Below, one piece after another: positions 24,246 to 33,172 of a stretch of DNA of 64,000 nt. Numbering within the stretch: position 1 is the first letter of the stretch; each line of letters starts with the position of its first letter. Below the pieces are notes generated by a model, which worked only from the letters and a program-made list of their open reading frames with translations, was not told the DNA's origin and made no database searches. The translations under genes and the position numbers were made by a program. This stretch comes from Pilosibacter fragilis (GTDB taxonomy: Bacteria; Bacillota; Clostridia; Lachnospirales; Lachnospiraceae): assembly GCF_032490495.1 (NCBI RefSeq), contig NZ_JAVYJB010000007.1, positions 62,001 through 126,000 of the forward strand. Reading direction: 5' to 3'.

Positions 24246-24713
24246 ATGGCATATTTTCCATTGTTTGTGGACCTTGAGGGGCGGCAAGTGCTTGTAGTCG
24301 GCGGCGGAAAGATCGCGATGAGGAGGGTGCGGACGCTTTTGGAGTTCGGGTGCGAGATCACTGTTGTATCTCCGGAAGTATGTGAGGAACTGCGGGAAAA
24401 GGTTCTCTGGAAGAAAAAACGATATGATGAGACGGACCTTGAAAGTCTGGGAAATGTGGGAGAAGCTTCTCGATTTATATTTGTTCTTGCAGCAGCAGCC
24501 CCGGAGGTAAATGAAAAGATAGTCTGTGACTGCCGCAAAAAAAAGATCCCGGTAAACAATGCGTCAAACCGGGATCAATGTGATTTTTATTTTCCGGGAA
24601 TCGCGAAAGACGGCGATACGGTTGTCGGAATAACTTCCGGCGGGGGAGATCATAGGCTGGCGGCGAAGATCTCTGCGGCGGTACGGCAAATATTGAGAAC
24701 AATAGCTGTTTAG
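24246..24713 (+). CDS. Precorrin-2 dehydrogenase (siroheme synthesis), short form
   Basis: A 155-residue Rossmann-fold protein matching the N-terminal domain of CysG and of Met8/YlnF. FPLFVDLEGRQVLVVGGGKIAMRRVRTLLEFGC contains the NAD-binding glycine motif and NNASNRDQCDFYFPGIAKDG contains the conserved catalytic region. It oxidises precorrin-2 to sirohydrochlorin on the way to siroheme or cobamides. It lacks the C-terminal dimerisation segment of about 50 residues found in many homologues, so chelatase activity is unlikely. No other tetrapyrrole gene is near. The stop overlaps that of the convergent PHP gene by 4 bases. Confidence 0.85.
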   Translation: MAYFPLFVDLEGRQVLVVGGGKIAMRRVRTLLEFGCEITVVSPEVCEELREKVLWKKKRYDETDLESLGNVGEASRFIFVLAAAAPEVNEKIVCDCRKKKIPVNNASNRDQCDFYFPGIAKDGDTVVGITSGGGDHRLAAKISAAVRQILRTIAV

Positions 24714-25573
24714 CTTCTGCCCATTCCAGCCATGAACATAGAAAGTTTGATATCATCCAGGTAAAGCGCCGAAACCCGAAGCCCACCGCGGCCGGAACCG
24801 ATCTCGATATCGGGTTTTGCGGCACCGTGAAAGTCAGAGCCGCCAGTGAGGGCGAGGGAGTATTTTTTTGCGAGTTTGCGGAGCTTTCCGCTCTCATCCT
24901 GGTTATTGGAAGAGTGGAAACACTCGAGACCGCGGAGACCATGGTCAGTGAGCATGGAGACGAGTTCCTCCGTGCCGGCCCAGCCGAGCTTATACTGGAG
25001 CGGATGGGCGAGAACCGGGAAACCGCCGGAGCCGAGAAGTGTCGCGAGAACTTCCTCCGGGGTGATAAGTTCCCTGGAGCGGTAATATGGGCGGTCCGGG
25101 TTTAAATATTTTTTAAAAGCCTGGTCAACGGAAGTTACATATCCGTTCTTTAAGAGCGCTCTCGCAAAATGAGCACGGGTGATGACGGTTCCGGGATTTC
25201 CGCAGAGGAGATCTTCCTCAGTGATCTCAAATCCATCCTTATTAAATGCGGCCAACATTTCCATATTGCGGTCATAGCGTTTTCTGGACGCTTCCTTTAG
25301 AAAGGAGAGCAGCTTCGGATCCTTATGATCAATGTAGAGCCCCAGGATATGGATCTCTTTTCCTTTATAGATACAGGAGACCTCAATTCCCGGGATGACC
25401 TCCATGTCAAGATCTTTTGCGGCTTCAAGGGCCTCGTCGATTCCTGCGACGGTATCATGGTCCGTGAGGGCCATTGCGGTGAGACCGAGATCGTTGGCGC
25501 GGTTTACGACCTCCGTGGGAGTTAAGGAGCCGTCGGAGGCGGTGGAGTGTATGTGAAGATCTATTAATTTCAT
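24710..25573 (-). CDS. PHP-domain phosphoesterase, RNase AM / YciV type
   Basis: A 287-residue polymerase and histidinol phosphatase (PHP) protein. Metal-binding motifs are DLHIHSTASDG near the N-terminus, ALTDHDT, a GIEVSC region, VLAHPLQY, and the C-terminal GGSDFHG, arranged as in E. coli YciV (RnaAM), a 5'-3' exonuclease and 3',5'-nucleoside bisphosphate phosphatase. The start at 25573 is preceded by GGAAAGGA on the minus strand; an upstream in-frame ATG would add ten residues without a ribosome site. Convergent with the precorrin-2 dehydrogenase and divergent from the VanW gene. Substrate is by family analogy. Confidence 0.88.
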   Translation of the reverse strand: MKLIDLHIHSTASDGSLTPTEVVNRANDLGLTAMALTDHDTVAGIDEALEAAKDLDMEVIPGIEVSCIYKGKEIHILGLYIDHKDPKLLSFLKEASRKRYDRNMEMLAAFNKDGFEITEEDLLCGNPGTVITRAHFARALLKNGYVTSVDQAFKKYLNPDRPYYRSRELITPEEVLATLLGSGGFPVLAHPLQYKLGWAGTEELVSMLTDHGLRGLECFHSSNNQDESGKLRKLAKKYSLALTGGSDFHGAAKPDIEIGSGRGGLRVSALYLDDIKLSMFMAGMGRS

Positions 25574-25682
25574 AATAAATATCCTTTCCGAAATAATTTC
25601 CAACTGTTACCTAGTTTAACATATTTGAGACAAAATTGTGAATAAAATTTAAGATTTCTGTTATTCCATTTTCTATAAATTA

Positions 25683-25691
25683 TGCTATACT
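25683..25691 (+). promoter_or_regulatory. Extended -10 promoter of the VanW gene
   Basis: TGCTATACT is an extended -10 element (TGNTATACT) about 83 bases before ATG 25774. No good -35 is visible at the usual distance. Confidence 0.5.
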
Positions 25692-25773
25692 AGTACCTGC
25701 ATATCTGCACCCTTGAAATACTGAACTGACGGAGCAGAGAACATCAATGGTTTAAGATAAAAGGTGAGAAGAA

Positions 25774-27528
25774 ATGAGTGACACATACAGAAACAGTAGA
25801 GCGGGCGGAAGACGTTCCCGCCAGTCAAGCAGCGCGGACCGCATCATGGCAGTCCAGAATGCGAGAAGCCGGGGAACCGGATCCAGAAGAGGAGGTTCCG
25901 GAAGACGGCGCGGAAGACGCCAGGGACCGGATATGGCAAAGATCGTACTGATCGTGATCGGAGTTCTGATCTTACTGATCTGTGCGGCGGTGGGCTTTCA
26001 GAGCTGCGCGCGGTCCGAAGACGATAAAACCAGCGTGGAAAGTGAATCGGAGACAGAGACGACAGAGCCTGAGACAGAGATGGCAGCGGAGATCACTGTG
26101 AACGGAGTCCAGGTCCATGGTTTGACAAAAACAGAGGCGATCAAGAAGGTCCTGGAAGATATGGGCTGGGAGATGAAGGTCTCCTTCGGCGATGAGACCG
26201 CGGATCTCCCGAACCTGATGGAAGCGAATGTGGACGCTGTAATCGAAAAAGCATTTGCGAAGAAGGAATCCGGGGATTATACCGTGGAGACTGACGGTCT
26301 CGATGATGCGGTTCAGGTGGAAGTAAAAGCGCTTGCCGCAAAATGGGATGTGGAGCCGAAGAATGGATCGATCTCTACTTATGATAAGGCATCCGATAAA
26401 TTCACATTTGCCGGTGCCCAGACCGGAAAGAAGATCGATCAGGAGAAACTCACATCCGATATTCTCTCTGCTATGAAGGCGGGAGAGTACAATAAGACGA
26501 TCACGGCGACAGCAGACGAGGTCCAGCCGGAGATCACGGAGGCCCAGGCGCGGGAAAATTTTAAGCGCATCGGAACCTACACGACAAAGACAACGACAAA
26601 CAAGGACAGAAATGAGAATATCCGTCTTGCCTGCGCGGCGATCAACGGAACGATCATTAAGCCTGGCGAGGAATTCTCCTTCAATAAGATGACGGGAAAC
26701 CGTACAACGGAAAAAGGTTACAAACCGGCGGGCGCCTACTCAAACGGCGTTGTGGTACAGGAACCGGGTGGCGGTGTCTGCCAGGTGTCCTCGACTCTTT
26801 ACAATGCGGTCGTATTCGCAGGTCTCAAGACCACTGAGCGCCATGCCCATACCTACGAGCCGTCCTATGTAACTCCCGGTGAGGATGCAATGGTCAGCTA
26901 CGACGGCTATGCCGGTCCGGATCTGCGGTTTGTAAACAACTCAAAGACTGCAGTGGGAATCAAGGCGGCATACTCCAACCAGACACTGACGGTATCCATC
27001 TACGGAAATCCGATTCTGGAGGACGGCGTGACTGTTTCCATGCATTCTGAGAAGATTAAGGAGCTGGATCCGCCGACACCGACCTACGTCGAGGATCCAA
27101 CACTGGAGCCGGGTGTAGAGGTCGTTGCGAAAGCGGCAACTCCGGGCAGCAGATGGCAGACAAAGCTGATCACGAAGAAGAACGGACAGGTTGTGAGCGA
27201 TGTGCTTCTCCACAACAGCACCTACACCGGAAAGGCGGCGACCATCAAGCGCAACACTTCCGGTACTGTGGCAGCGACAGAATCTGCATCTGCCGATGCA
27301 TCGGCTGCGTCCTCTGAGGCAGCGGGAGAGACAACGGCAGCAGCACCTGCAGAGACAACAGCGGCGGCGACGACGGCACTGGAGACAACAGCTGCGCCGA
27401 CAACGGCAGTGCCATCCCCGGGCGAGAATTATGGTCCAGGATATGTGAACGAGGCCACGACGGCGGCTGCGGCGGAGACGAACCAGGCACCATCTGACAT
27501 GGGGCTGATTTCTCCGAATGGGCAGTAA
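25774..27528 (+). CDS. VanW-domain membrane-anchored protein
   Basis: A 584-residue protein. It has a basic Arg/Ser/Gly-rich cytoplasmic tail, one membrane anchor around residues 55-75 (KIVLIVIGVLILLICAAVGF), then an acidic linker. A putative peptidoglycan-binding domain of the PG_binding_4 type (NGVQVHGLTKTEAI) comes next. The VanW domain is centred on PGEEFSFNKMTGNRTTEKGY and QEPGGGVCQVSSTLYNAV. VanW was first seen in vancomycin-resistance clusters, but its role is still unclear. The last 90 residues are Ala/Thr/Glu/Ser repeats, probably an unfolded wall-spanning tail. It stands alone between a promoter and a strong terminator. No van ligase genes are close, so resistance should not be assumed. 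Confidence 0.9.
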   Translation: MSDTYRNSRAGGRRSRQSSSADRIMAVQNARSRGTGSRRGGSGRRRGRRQGPDMAKIVLIVIGVLILLICAAVGFQSCARSEDDKTSVESESETETTEPETEMAAEITVNGVQVHGLTKTEAIKKVLEDMGWEMKVSFGDETADLPNLMEANVDAVIEKAFAKKESGDYTVETDGLDDAVQVEVKALAAKWDVEPKNGSISTYDKASDKFTFAGAQTGKKIDQEKLTSDILSAMKAGEYNKTITATADEVQPEITEAQARENFKRIGTYTTKTTTNKDRNENIRLACAAINGTIIKPGEEFSFNKMTGNRTTEKGYKPAGAYSNGVVVQEPGGGVCQVSSTLYNAVVFAGLKTTERHAHTYEPSYVTPGEDAMVSYDGYAGPDLRFVNNSKTAVGIKAAYSNQTLTVSIYGNPILEDGVTVSMHSEKIKELDPPTPTYVEDPTLEPGVEVVAKAATPGSRWQTKLITKKNGQVVSDVLLHNSTYTGKAATIKRNTSGTVAATESASADASAASSEAAGETTAAAPAETTAAATTALETTAAPTTAVPSPGENYGPGYVNEATTAAAAETNQAPSDMGLISPNGQ

Positions 27529-27647
27529 GAGACAGAAGAGGATTTCACTTGCCGGTAAGAGACCGAGTCTGTCACATAGAACGGATTATCCGTGGCTGAA
27601 AAAACTGGTCAGCTGAGTGCATGGAAAATTAAATCCTTACTTTATAT

Positions 27648-27700
27648 AAAAAAGTGGTGAACAGGAATAAAATACATTTCCTGGATCGCCACTTTTTATT
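27648..27700. terminator. Terminator after the VanW gene
   Basis: AAAAAGTGG (near 27649-27657) pairs with CCACTTTTT (27689-27697), and inner CAGGAA pairs with TTCCTG. A-rich and T-rich flanks allow termination in both directions. The remaining 200 bases to the nifJ promoter are A+T-rich with no recognisable gene. Confidence 0.88.
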
Positions 27701-27899
27701 TAAAGGAAATACATATCAAAATGAAAGGTCTTTATTGATGTATTGGTTTGCCAAAGCTAACTCGGAGCTGAAATATTAGTTTCTTAGAACTAACCAAATA
27801 ACTATTCTCACAATGCGGATAATATTCCATAATGTGGAAAGATGGTACGGAAATTTTAATATTGTTTATGATTTGGTACATGATTCCAGTGTTTTTGAT

Positions 27900-27927
27900 T
27901 TGCATTTTAGGGAAAAATTGCTATAAT
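27900..27927 (+). promoter_or_regulatory. Promoter of nifJ
   Basis: TTGCAT at 27900-27905 and TATAAT at 27922-27927 with a 16-base spacer. The leader holds an A+T-rich near-palindrome GTTAAATAAATATTTAC (27965-27981) that could be a redox-type operator, but the match to Rex sites is too weak to name. Confidence 0.6.
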
Positions 27928-28013
27928 AATCTATAGATGTTCTGTGTATGCAGGACACAAGCTAGTTAAATAAATATTTACATATTTATACACTTTACAG
28001 GAGGAAATCAACT

Positions 28014-31000
28014 ATGGCAAGAAAAATGAAAACCATGGATGGTAACCATGCAGCCGCTCATGCTTCCTATGCATTTACGGATGTAGCAGCCATCTACCCG
28101 ATTACCCCTTCTTCTCCGATGGCGGAAGCTACCGATGAATGGGCAACTGATGGAAGAACAAACATGTTCGGACAGCCGGTACAGATCACCGAGATGCAGT
28201 CCGAGGCAGGTGCTGCCGGCGCCGTACATGGCTCCCTTGCAGCAGGTGCATTAACAACAACTTATACAGCTTCTCAGGGTCTTCTTCTTATGATCCCGGA
28301 TCTCTATAAGATCGCTGGTGAGCAGCTTCCGGGCGTATTCAACGTATCCGCTCGTTGTGTAGCAACTCACGCTTTAAATATCTTCGGTGACCACTCCGAC
28401 GTTTACGCCTGTCGTCAGACCGGATGCGCAATGCTCTGCGAATCCAGCGTACAGGAGGTTATGGACTTAACACCGGTTGCACACCTTGCAGCATTAAAGG
28501 GTAAAGTTCCGTTCATCAACTTCTTCGACGGTTTCCGTACTTCCCACGAGATCCAGAAGATCGAGACATGGGATTACGAGGATTTAAAAGAAATGGCTGA
28601 TATGGACGCCATTGATGCATTCCGTAAGAACGCTCTGAACCCGAACCATCCGGTACAGAGAGGTTCCGCTCAGAACCCGGATATCTTCTTCCAGGCAAGA
28701 GAGGCATGTAACCCGTACTACGATGCTCTTCCGGCAATCGTACAGGAGTACATGGATAAAGTAAACGCTAAGATCGGTACAGATTACAAGCTGTTCAACT
28801 ACTACGGAGCTGCTGACGCTGAGCACGTTATCATCGCTATGGGTTCCGTAAACGATACAATTGAGGAGACGATCGACTACCTTGCAAAACAGGGCAAGAA
28901 GGTCGGCGTTGTCAAAGTTCGTCTGTACAGACCGTTCTGCACAGAAGCCCTGATCGAGGCAATTCCGGATACTGTTAAGCAGATTTCCGTACTCGACAGA
29001 ACAAAAGAGCCGGGTTCCATCGGCGAGCCGTTATACCTTGATGTTGTTGCAGCATTAAAGGGCTCCAAGTTCGATAAGGTTCCGGTATTCACAGGCCGTT
29101 ATGGTCTTGGTTCCAAGGATACAACACCGGCACAGATCGTTGCTGTATACGAGAACACAGAGAAGAAGAGATTCACAATCGGTATCAACGATGATGTGAC
29201 ATACCTTTCCTTACAGTTAGGTGCTCCGCTCGTTACAACTCCGGAAGGAACAACAAACTGTAAGTTCTGGGGTCTTGGTGCTGATGGTACTGTAGGTGCC
29301 AACAAGAACTCCATCAAGATCATCGGTGACAACACAGACATGTACGCTCAGGCTTACTTCGATTATGACTCCAAGAAATCCGGCGGTGTTACAATGTCCC
29401 ACTTACGTTTCGGACATACTCCGATCAAGTCCACATACCTGATCCACAAAGCAAACTTCGTTGCATGCCACAACCCGGCATACATCCGCAAGTACAACAT
29501 GGTTCAGGAGCTTGTTGACGGCGGTACATTCCTCCTCAACTGCCCGTGGGATGCTGAGGGTCTTGAGAAACACTTACCGGGACAGGTTAAGAAGTTCATC
29601 GCTGATCACAACATCAAATTCTACACCATCGACGGTGTTAAACTTGGTATCGAGACAGGCATGGGCCCGACCCGTATCAACACGATCCTTCAGTCCGCAT
29701 TCTTCGAATTAACAAAGATCATCCCGGCTGACAAAGCAAACGAGCTTATGAAAGCAGCTGCAAAGGCTACTTACGGTCGTAAGGGTGAAGACGTTGTTAT
29801 GAAGAACTGGGCAGCGATCGATGCAGGCGCTAAGGGACTTGTAGAAGTGAAAGTTCCGGAGAGCTGGAAGAACTGCGCAGACGAAGGTCTTGACATGGTT
29901 CACGCTACAGAGGGCCGCGAGGATGTTATCAACTTCGTAAACAACATCCAGGCTGCTGTAAACGCTCAGGAAGGTAACAACCTCCCGGTATCCGCATTCA
30001 AAGAGTATGTTGACGGTACAACTCCGTCCGGTTCTGCTGCATACGAGAAACGTGGTATCGCAGTAAACGTACCGGTTTGGAATCCGGACAACTGTATCCA
30101 GTGTAACTTCTGTTCTTATGTCTGCCCGCACGCAGTAATCCGTCCGGTAGCTATGACAGAGGCTGAGGCTGCTAACGCACCGGCTGGTACAAAGACAATC
30201 CCGATGACAGGTATGCCGGAGTACAAGTTCGCTATGACGATCTCCGCACTTGACTGTACCGGTTGTGGTTCCTGTGCGAATGTATGCCCGGGCAAGAAGG
30301 GTGAGAAGGCTCTTACCATGGTTCCGCTTGAAGGCAACGCAGCAGAGCAGGAAGTATTCAACTACGGCCAGACACTTGACATCAAGCAGGATGTAATCGA
30401 TAAATTCAAAGAGACAACTGTAAAGGGCAGCCAGTTCAAACAGCCGCTCCTTGAGTTCTCCGGCGCATGTGCTGGTTGTGGTGAGCCGCCGTACGCAAAA
30501 CTGATCACACAGTTATTCGGTGACAGAATGTACATCGCAAACGCAACAGGATGTACTTCTATCTGGGGTAACTCTTCACCGTCCACACCTTACACAGCAA
30601 ACAAGGCAGGCAAAGGACCGGCTTGGTCTAACTCCCTGTTCGAGGATAACGCTGAGTTTGGTTATGGTATGTTACTCGCTCAGCAGGCAATCCGCGATGG
30701 CTTAAAGGCTAAAGTTGAGGAAGTTGCTGCAAACGAGAACGCTACAGCAGAAGTAAAAGCTGCATGCCAGGAGTGGTTAGACACATTCGGTGTCGGTGCT
30801 ACAAACGGTGCTGCAACTGACAAACTCGTAGCTGCTCTTGAGAACGTTGACTGCCCGACATGCAAGGACATCGTCAAGAACAAAGATTTCCTGGCTAAGA
30901 AGTCCCAGTGGATCTTCGGTGGTGACGGTTGGGCTTACGATATCGGATTCAACGGCGTTGACCACGTACTTGCAAGCGGCAAGGATATCAACATCATGGT

Positions 31001-31550
31001 ATTCAACACTGAGGTTTACTCCAACACAGGCGGACAGTCCTCCAAGGCTACTCCGACAGGTGCTGTTGCTCAGTTCGCTGCAGGCGGTAAAGAAGTTAAG
31101 CAGAAAGACCTTGCTGCAATCGCTATGAGCTACGGCTATGTATACGTTGCACAGATCTCCATGGGCGCTGATATGAACCAGACCATCAAGGCAATCGCTG
31201 AGGCTGAGGCATATCCGGGACCGTCCCTGATCATCGCTTACGCTCCGTGTATCAACCACGGTATCAAGAAAGGTATGGCAAAGGCTCAGACAGAGGAGAA
31301 ACTTGCTGTTCAGTCCGGTTACTGGAACCTTTTCAGATTCAACCCGGCAGCTGAGGGCAAGAAGTTCAGCCTTGACTGCAAGCCGGCTACCGTTGACTAC
31401 CAGGAGTTCATCAAGGGTGAGGTTCGTTACACATCCCTCGCACTTAAGAACCCGGCAAGAGCTGAGAAGCTGTTTGCTAAGGCAGAGCAGAACGCTAAAG
31501 ATAAGTACGCTTACCTTGAGAAGTTAGTTACACTCTACGATGAGAAATAA
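28014..31550 (+). CDS. nifJ: Pyruvate:ferredoxin (flavodoxin) oxidoreductase
   Basis: Single-chain, 1178-residue enzyme that decarboxylates pyruvate to acetyl-CoA and CO2, reducing ferredoxin; central to clostridial fermentation. The domains are fused in the usual order. Domain I starts with the AIYPITPSSPMAE substrate motif. The gamma domain follows (GLGADGTVGANKNS), then a ferredoxin domain with two 4Fe-4S motifs (CIQCNFCSYVCP from Cys694, CTGCGSCANVCP from Cys748). The thiamin diphosphate domain has GCGEPPYAKL, GDGWAYDIG and NTEVYSNTGGQ. AGGAGG precedes ATG 28014. Codon use is the most biased in the window, consistent with very high expression. It has its own promoter and terminator. Confidence 0.98.
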   Translation: MARKMKTMDGNHAAAHASYAFTDVAAIYPITPSSPMAEATDEWATDGRTNMFGQPVQITEMQSEAGAAGAVHGSLAAGALTTTYTASQGLLLMIPDLYKIAGEQLPGVFNVSARCVATHALNIFGDHSDVYACRQTGCAMLCESSVQEVMDLTPVAHLAALKGKVPFINFFDGFRTSHEIQKIETWDYEDLKEMADMDAIDAFRKNALNPNHPVQRGSAQNPDIFFQAREACNPYYDALPAIVQEYMDKVNAKIGTDYKLFNYYGAADAEHVIIAMGSVNDTIEETIDYLAKQGKKVGVVKVRLYRPFCTEALIEAIPDTVKQISVLDRTKEPGSIGEPLYLDVVAALKGSKFDKVPVFTGRYGLGSKDTTPAQIVAVYENTEKKRFTIGINDDVTYLSLQLGAPLVTTPEGTTNCKFWGLGADGTVGANKNSIKIIGDNTDMYAQAYFDYDSKKSGGVTMSHLRFGHTPIKSTYLIHKANFVACHNPAYIRKYNMVQELVDGGTFLLNCPWDAEGLEKHLPGQVKKFIADHNIKFYTIDGVKLGIETGMGPTRINTILQSAFFELTKIIPADKANELMKAAAKATYGRKGEDVVMKNWAAIDAGAKGLVEVKVPESWKNCADEGLDMVHATEGREDVINFVNNIQAAVNAQEGNNLPVSAFKEYVDGTTPSGSAAYEKRGIAVNVPVWNPDNCIQCNFCSYVCPHAVIRPVAMTEAEAANAPAGTKTIPMTGMPEYKFAMTISALDCTGCGSCANVCPGKKGEKALTMVPLEGNAAEQEVFNYGQTLDIKQDVIDKFKETTVKGSQFKQPLLEFSGACAGCGEPPYAKLITQLFGDRMYIANATGCTSIWGNSSPSTPYTANKAGKGPAWSNSLFEDNAEFGYGMLLAQQAIRDGLKAKVEEVAANENATAEVKAACQEWLDTFGVGATNGAATDKLVAALENVDCPTCKDIVKNKDFLAKKSQWIFGGDGWAYDIGFNGVDHVLASGKDINIMVFNTEVYSNTGGQSSKATPTGAVAQFAAGGKEVKQKDLAAIAMSYGYVYVAQISMGADMNQTIKAIAEAEAYPGPSLIIAYAPCINHGIKKGMAKAQTEEKLAVQSGYWNLFRFNPAAEGKKFSLDCKPATVDYQEFIKGEVRYTSLALKNPARAEKLFAKAEQNAKDKYAYLEKLVTLYDEK

Positions 31551-31565
31551 TTAACAGAATCATGA

Positions 31566-31606
31566 AAGACCCCGGAACAGCTTCAGCTGTGGCCGGGGTC
31601 TTTTTG
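31566..31606 (+). terminator. Terminator of nifJ
   Basis: AAGACCCCGG and CCGGGGTCTT (31566-31602) with TTTTT after the stem. Confidence 0.93.
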
Positions 31607-31700
31607 CGCTGCGGTGTGCCCGGAAGAAACTGCCGGTGGGCAGCTGGTGAAAATTTGTGCATGTACGAGACTGTACTGTATCGTAAGAATTCCGTAAGAG

Positions 31701-31740
31701 AAAAGACCGGTGATGTTTATTGACATTACGGGTCTTTTTT
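31701..31740 (+). terminator. Second terminator, overlapping the GntR promoter
   Basis: AAAAGACC (31701-31708) pairs with GGTCTTTT (31731-31738), continued by GTGATGT/ACATTAC, then TTTTTT. It may catch nifJ read-through. The stretch 31607-31700 between the two terminators has no gene that I can see, but a small RNA cannot be excluded. Confidence 0.78.
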
Positions 31741-31748
31741 ACTATATT
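31720..31748 (+). promoter_or_regulatory. Promoter of the GntR/ABC operon
   Basis: TTGACA at 31720-31725, 17-base spacer, TATATT at 31743-31748. The -35 sits in the loop of the preceding terminator and the spacer in its 3' arm and T-run, an uncommon overlap. The leader to ATG 31887 is about 130 bases. Confidence 0.65.
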
Positions 31749-31886
31749 AAGTGTATTAAGAGTATTCATACAGTTGAGACATGAACGGACATGTGCGAAA
31801 AAGTGTGCTGTAAGCTTGCTTGCATAAGCGCTTTTTGTACAGGGCTGCACATCAAAGTCGCAAGCTGCATAGAAAGGAGGATGCCT

Positions 31887-32276
31887 ATGATTCTATTAGA
31901 TTACAAAGACCGCCGCCCGATCTACGAACAGGTGGTTTCAAAGCTCGAGGAGCTGATGCTGCTCGGTGTCATGAAAGAGAATGAACCGCTGCCATCGGTG
32001 CGGGCTCTTGCGATGGACCTGTCCATCAACCCGAATACGATCCAGCGCGCCTATGTGGAACTGGAGCGGCAGGGGTATATTTACACAGTGAAGGGGAAGG
32101 GAAGTTTTGTGGCAGATAATACAGTGATGAAGGAAAACAGGAAGAAGGAAGTTCTCCTTCAGGTGAGTGACATGATCGATGAGGCGATCCGGGTGGGAAT
32201 TCCCGGCGATGAGATCAAAAATATGGTAGAGATCCAGTATAAAGCGGCAAAGAGGAACGGAGGTGGAGAAGCATGA
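31887..32276 (+). CDS. GntR family (YtrA type) regulator
   Basis: A 129-residue repressor with an N-terminal winged helix: RRPIYEQVVSKLEELMLLGV, then LPSVRALAMDLSINPNTIQRAYVELERQGYIYTVKGKGSFV. A short C-terminal helical tail follows instead of a ligand-binding domain, the mark of the YtrA subfamily. Such regulators usually repress the ABC exporter operon they head and respond to cell-wall-active compounds or stress. AAAGGAGG precedes ATG 31887; ATG 31881 is too close to it. The stop overlaps the next start by 4 bases (ATGA), so the three genes form one operon. Confidence 0.92.
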   Translation: MILLDYKDRRPIYEQVVSKLEELMLLGVMKENEPLPSVRALAMDLSINPNTIQRAYVELERQGYIYTVKGKGSFVADNTVMKENRKKEVLLQVSDMIDEAIRVGIPGDEIKNMVEIQYKAAKRNGGGEA

Positions 32277-33172
32277 TTGAGACAAGTGGATTGACAAAAC
32301 GGTTTGATGATATTCTGGCGGTCGATCACATCAGCGCGAAGATCAGGGACGGCAGTGTGTTCGGACTGATCGGAACGAACGGTGCCGGAAAAAGTACATT
32401 TCTGCGCATGGTCAGCGGAATCTTAAAACCGGATGAGGGAGCAGTGCTGATCGATGGTGAAAACGTGTACGAGAACCCGGCGGTGAAATCGAGATTCTTT
32501 TATATCTCAGATGACCAGTATTTTTTCGCCAACGGAACCCCGTTGGAGCTTATGAAATTTTATAAGTCTATCTACCCGGCTTTTGATGAGCCAAGATTTT
32601 TCCATCTCTTACAGTCCTTTGATCTGGACAAAAAGAGAAAGATCTCCACATTCTCAAAGGGAATGAAAAAACAGCTTTCCATCATTTACGGAATCTGCGC
32701 GGGAACGGACTATATCTTCTGCGACGAGACCTTTGACGGTCTGGATCCGGTGATGCGTCAGGCGGTAAAGAGCCTGTTCGCGAGCGATATGGCGGAGCGG
32801 AATCTGACTCCGATCATCGCCTCCCACAACCTGAGAGAGCTGGAGGATATCTGTGATCATGTCGGCCTTTTACACAAAGGCGGGATCCTGCTCTCTAAGG
32901 ATCTGGACGATATGAAGTTAAACATTCACAAGATCCAGTGTGTCTTAAAACCCGGCATAAAAGTGGAAGATCTTACGGAGCTTGATATCTTAAAGACAGA
33001 ATACAGGGGAAGTCTTGCGACGATCACCGTCCGCGGTTCGAGGGAGAATGTAGAACGGCAGATGGCGGCGTGCGAACCGCTGTTCTTCGAGCTGATCCCG
33101 CTGTCTTTGGAGGAGATCTTTATCAGTGAAACGGAGGTGGCAGGATATGACATCAAGAAACTTATTTTTTAA
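32273..33172 (+). CDS. ABC transporter ATPase, YtrB-like
   Basis: A 299-residue ATPase with Walker A GTNGAGKST near residue 44, a Q-loop region SDDQYFF, ABC signature FSKGMKKQ, Walker B YIFCDETFDGLD and switch histidine in ASHNLRE. It would power the permease encoded by the next gene, whose start lies 26 bases inside this one. Export of a peptide, antibiotic or lipid is typical for GntR-linked systems of this kind, but the substrate is unknown. Confidence 0.93.
   Translation: MIETSGLTKRFDDILAVDHISAKIRDGSVFGLIGTNGAGKSTFLRMVSGILKPDEGAVLIDGENVYENPAVKSRFFYISDDQYFFANGTPLELMKFYKSIYPAFDEPRFFHLLQSFDLDKKRKISTFSKGMKKQLSIIYGICAGTDYIFCDETFDGLDPVMRQAVKSLFASDMAERNLTPIIASHNLRELEDICDHVGLLHKGGILLSKDLDDMKLNIHKIQCVLKPGIKVEDLTELDILKTEYRGSLATITVRGSRENVERQMAACEPLFFELIPLSLEEIFISETEVAGYDIKKLIF

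Noticed and set aside
25774..27528. VanW gene as a vancomycin-resistance determinant
   Set aside because: No vanA/B-type ligase, vanH or vanX is present; VanW domains are common in sensitive Clostridia.
27965..27981. Rex-like palindrome in the nifJ leader
   Set aside because: GTTAAATAAATATTTAC is only partly symmetric and A+T-rich; not enough to name a regulator.
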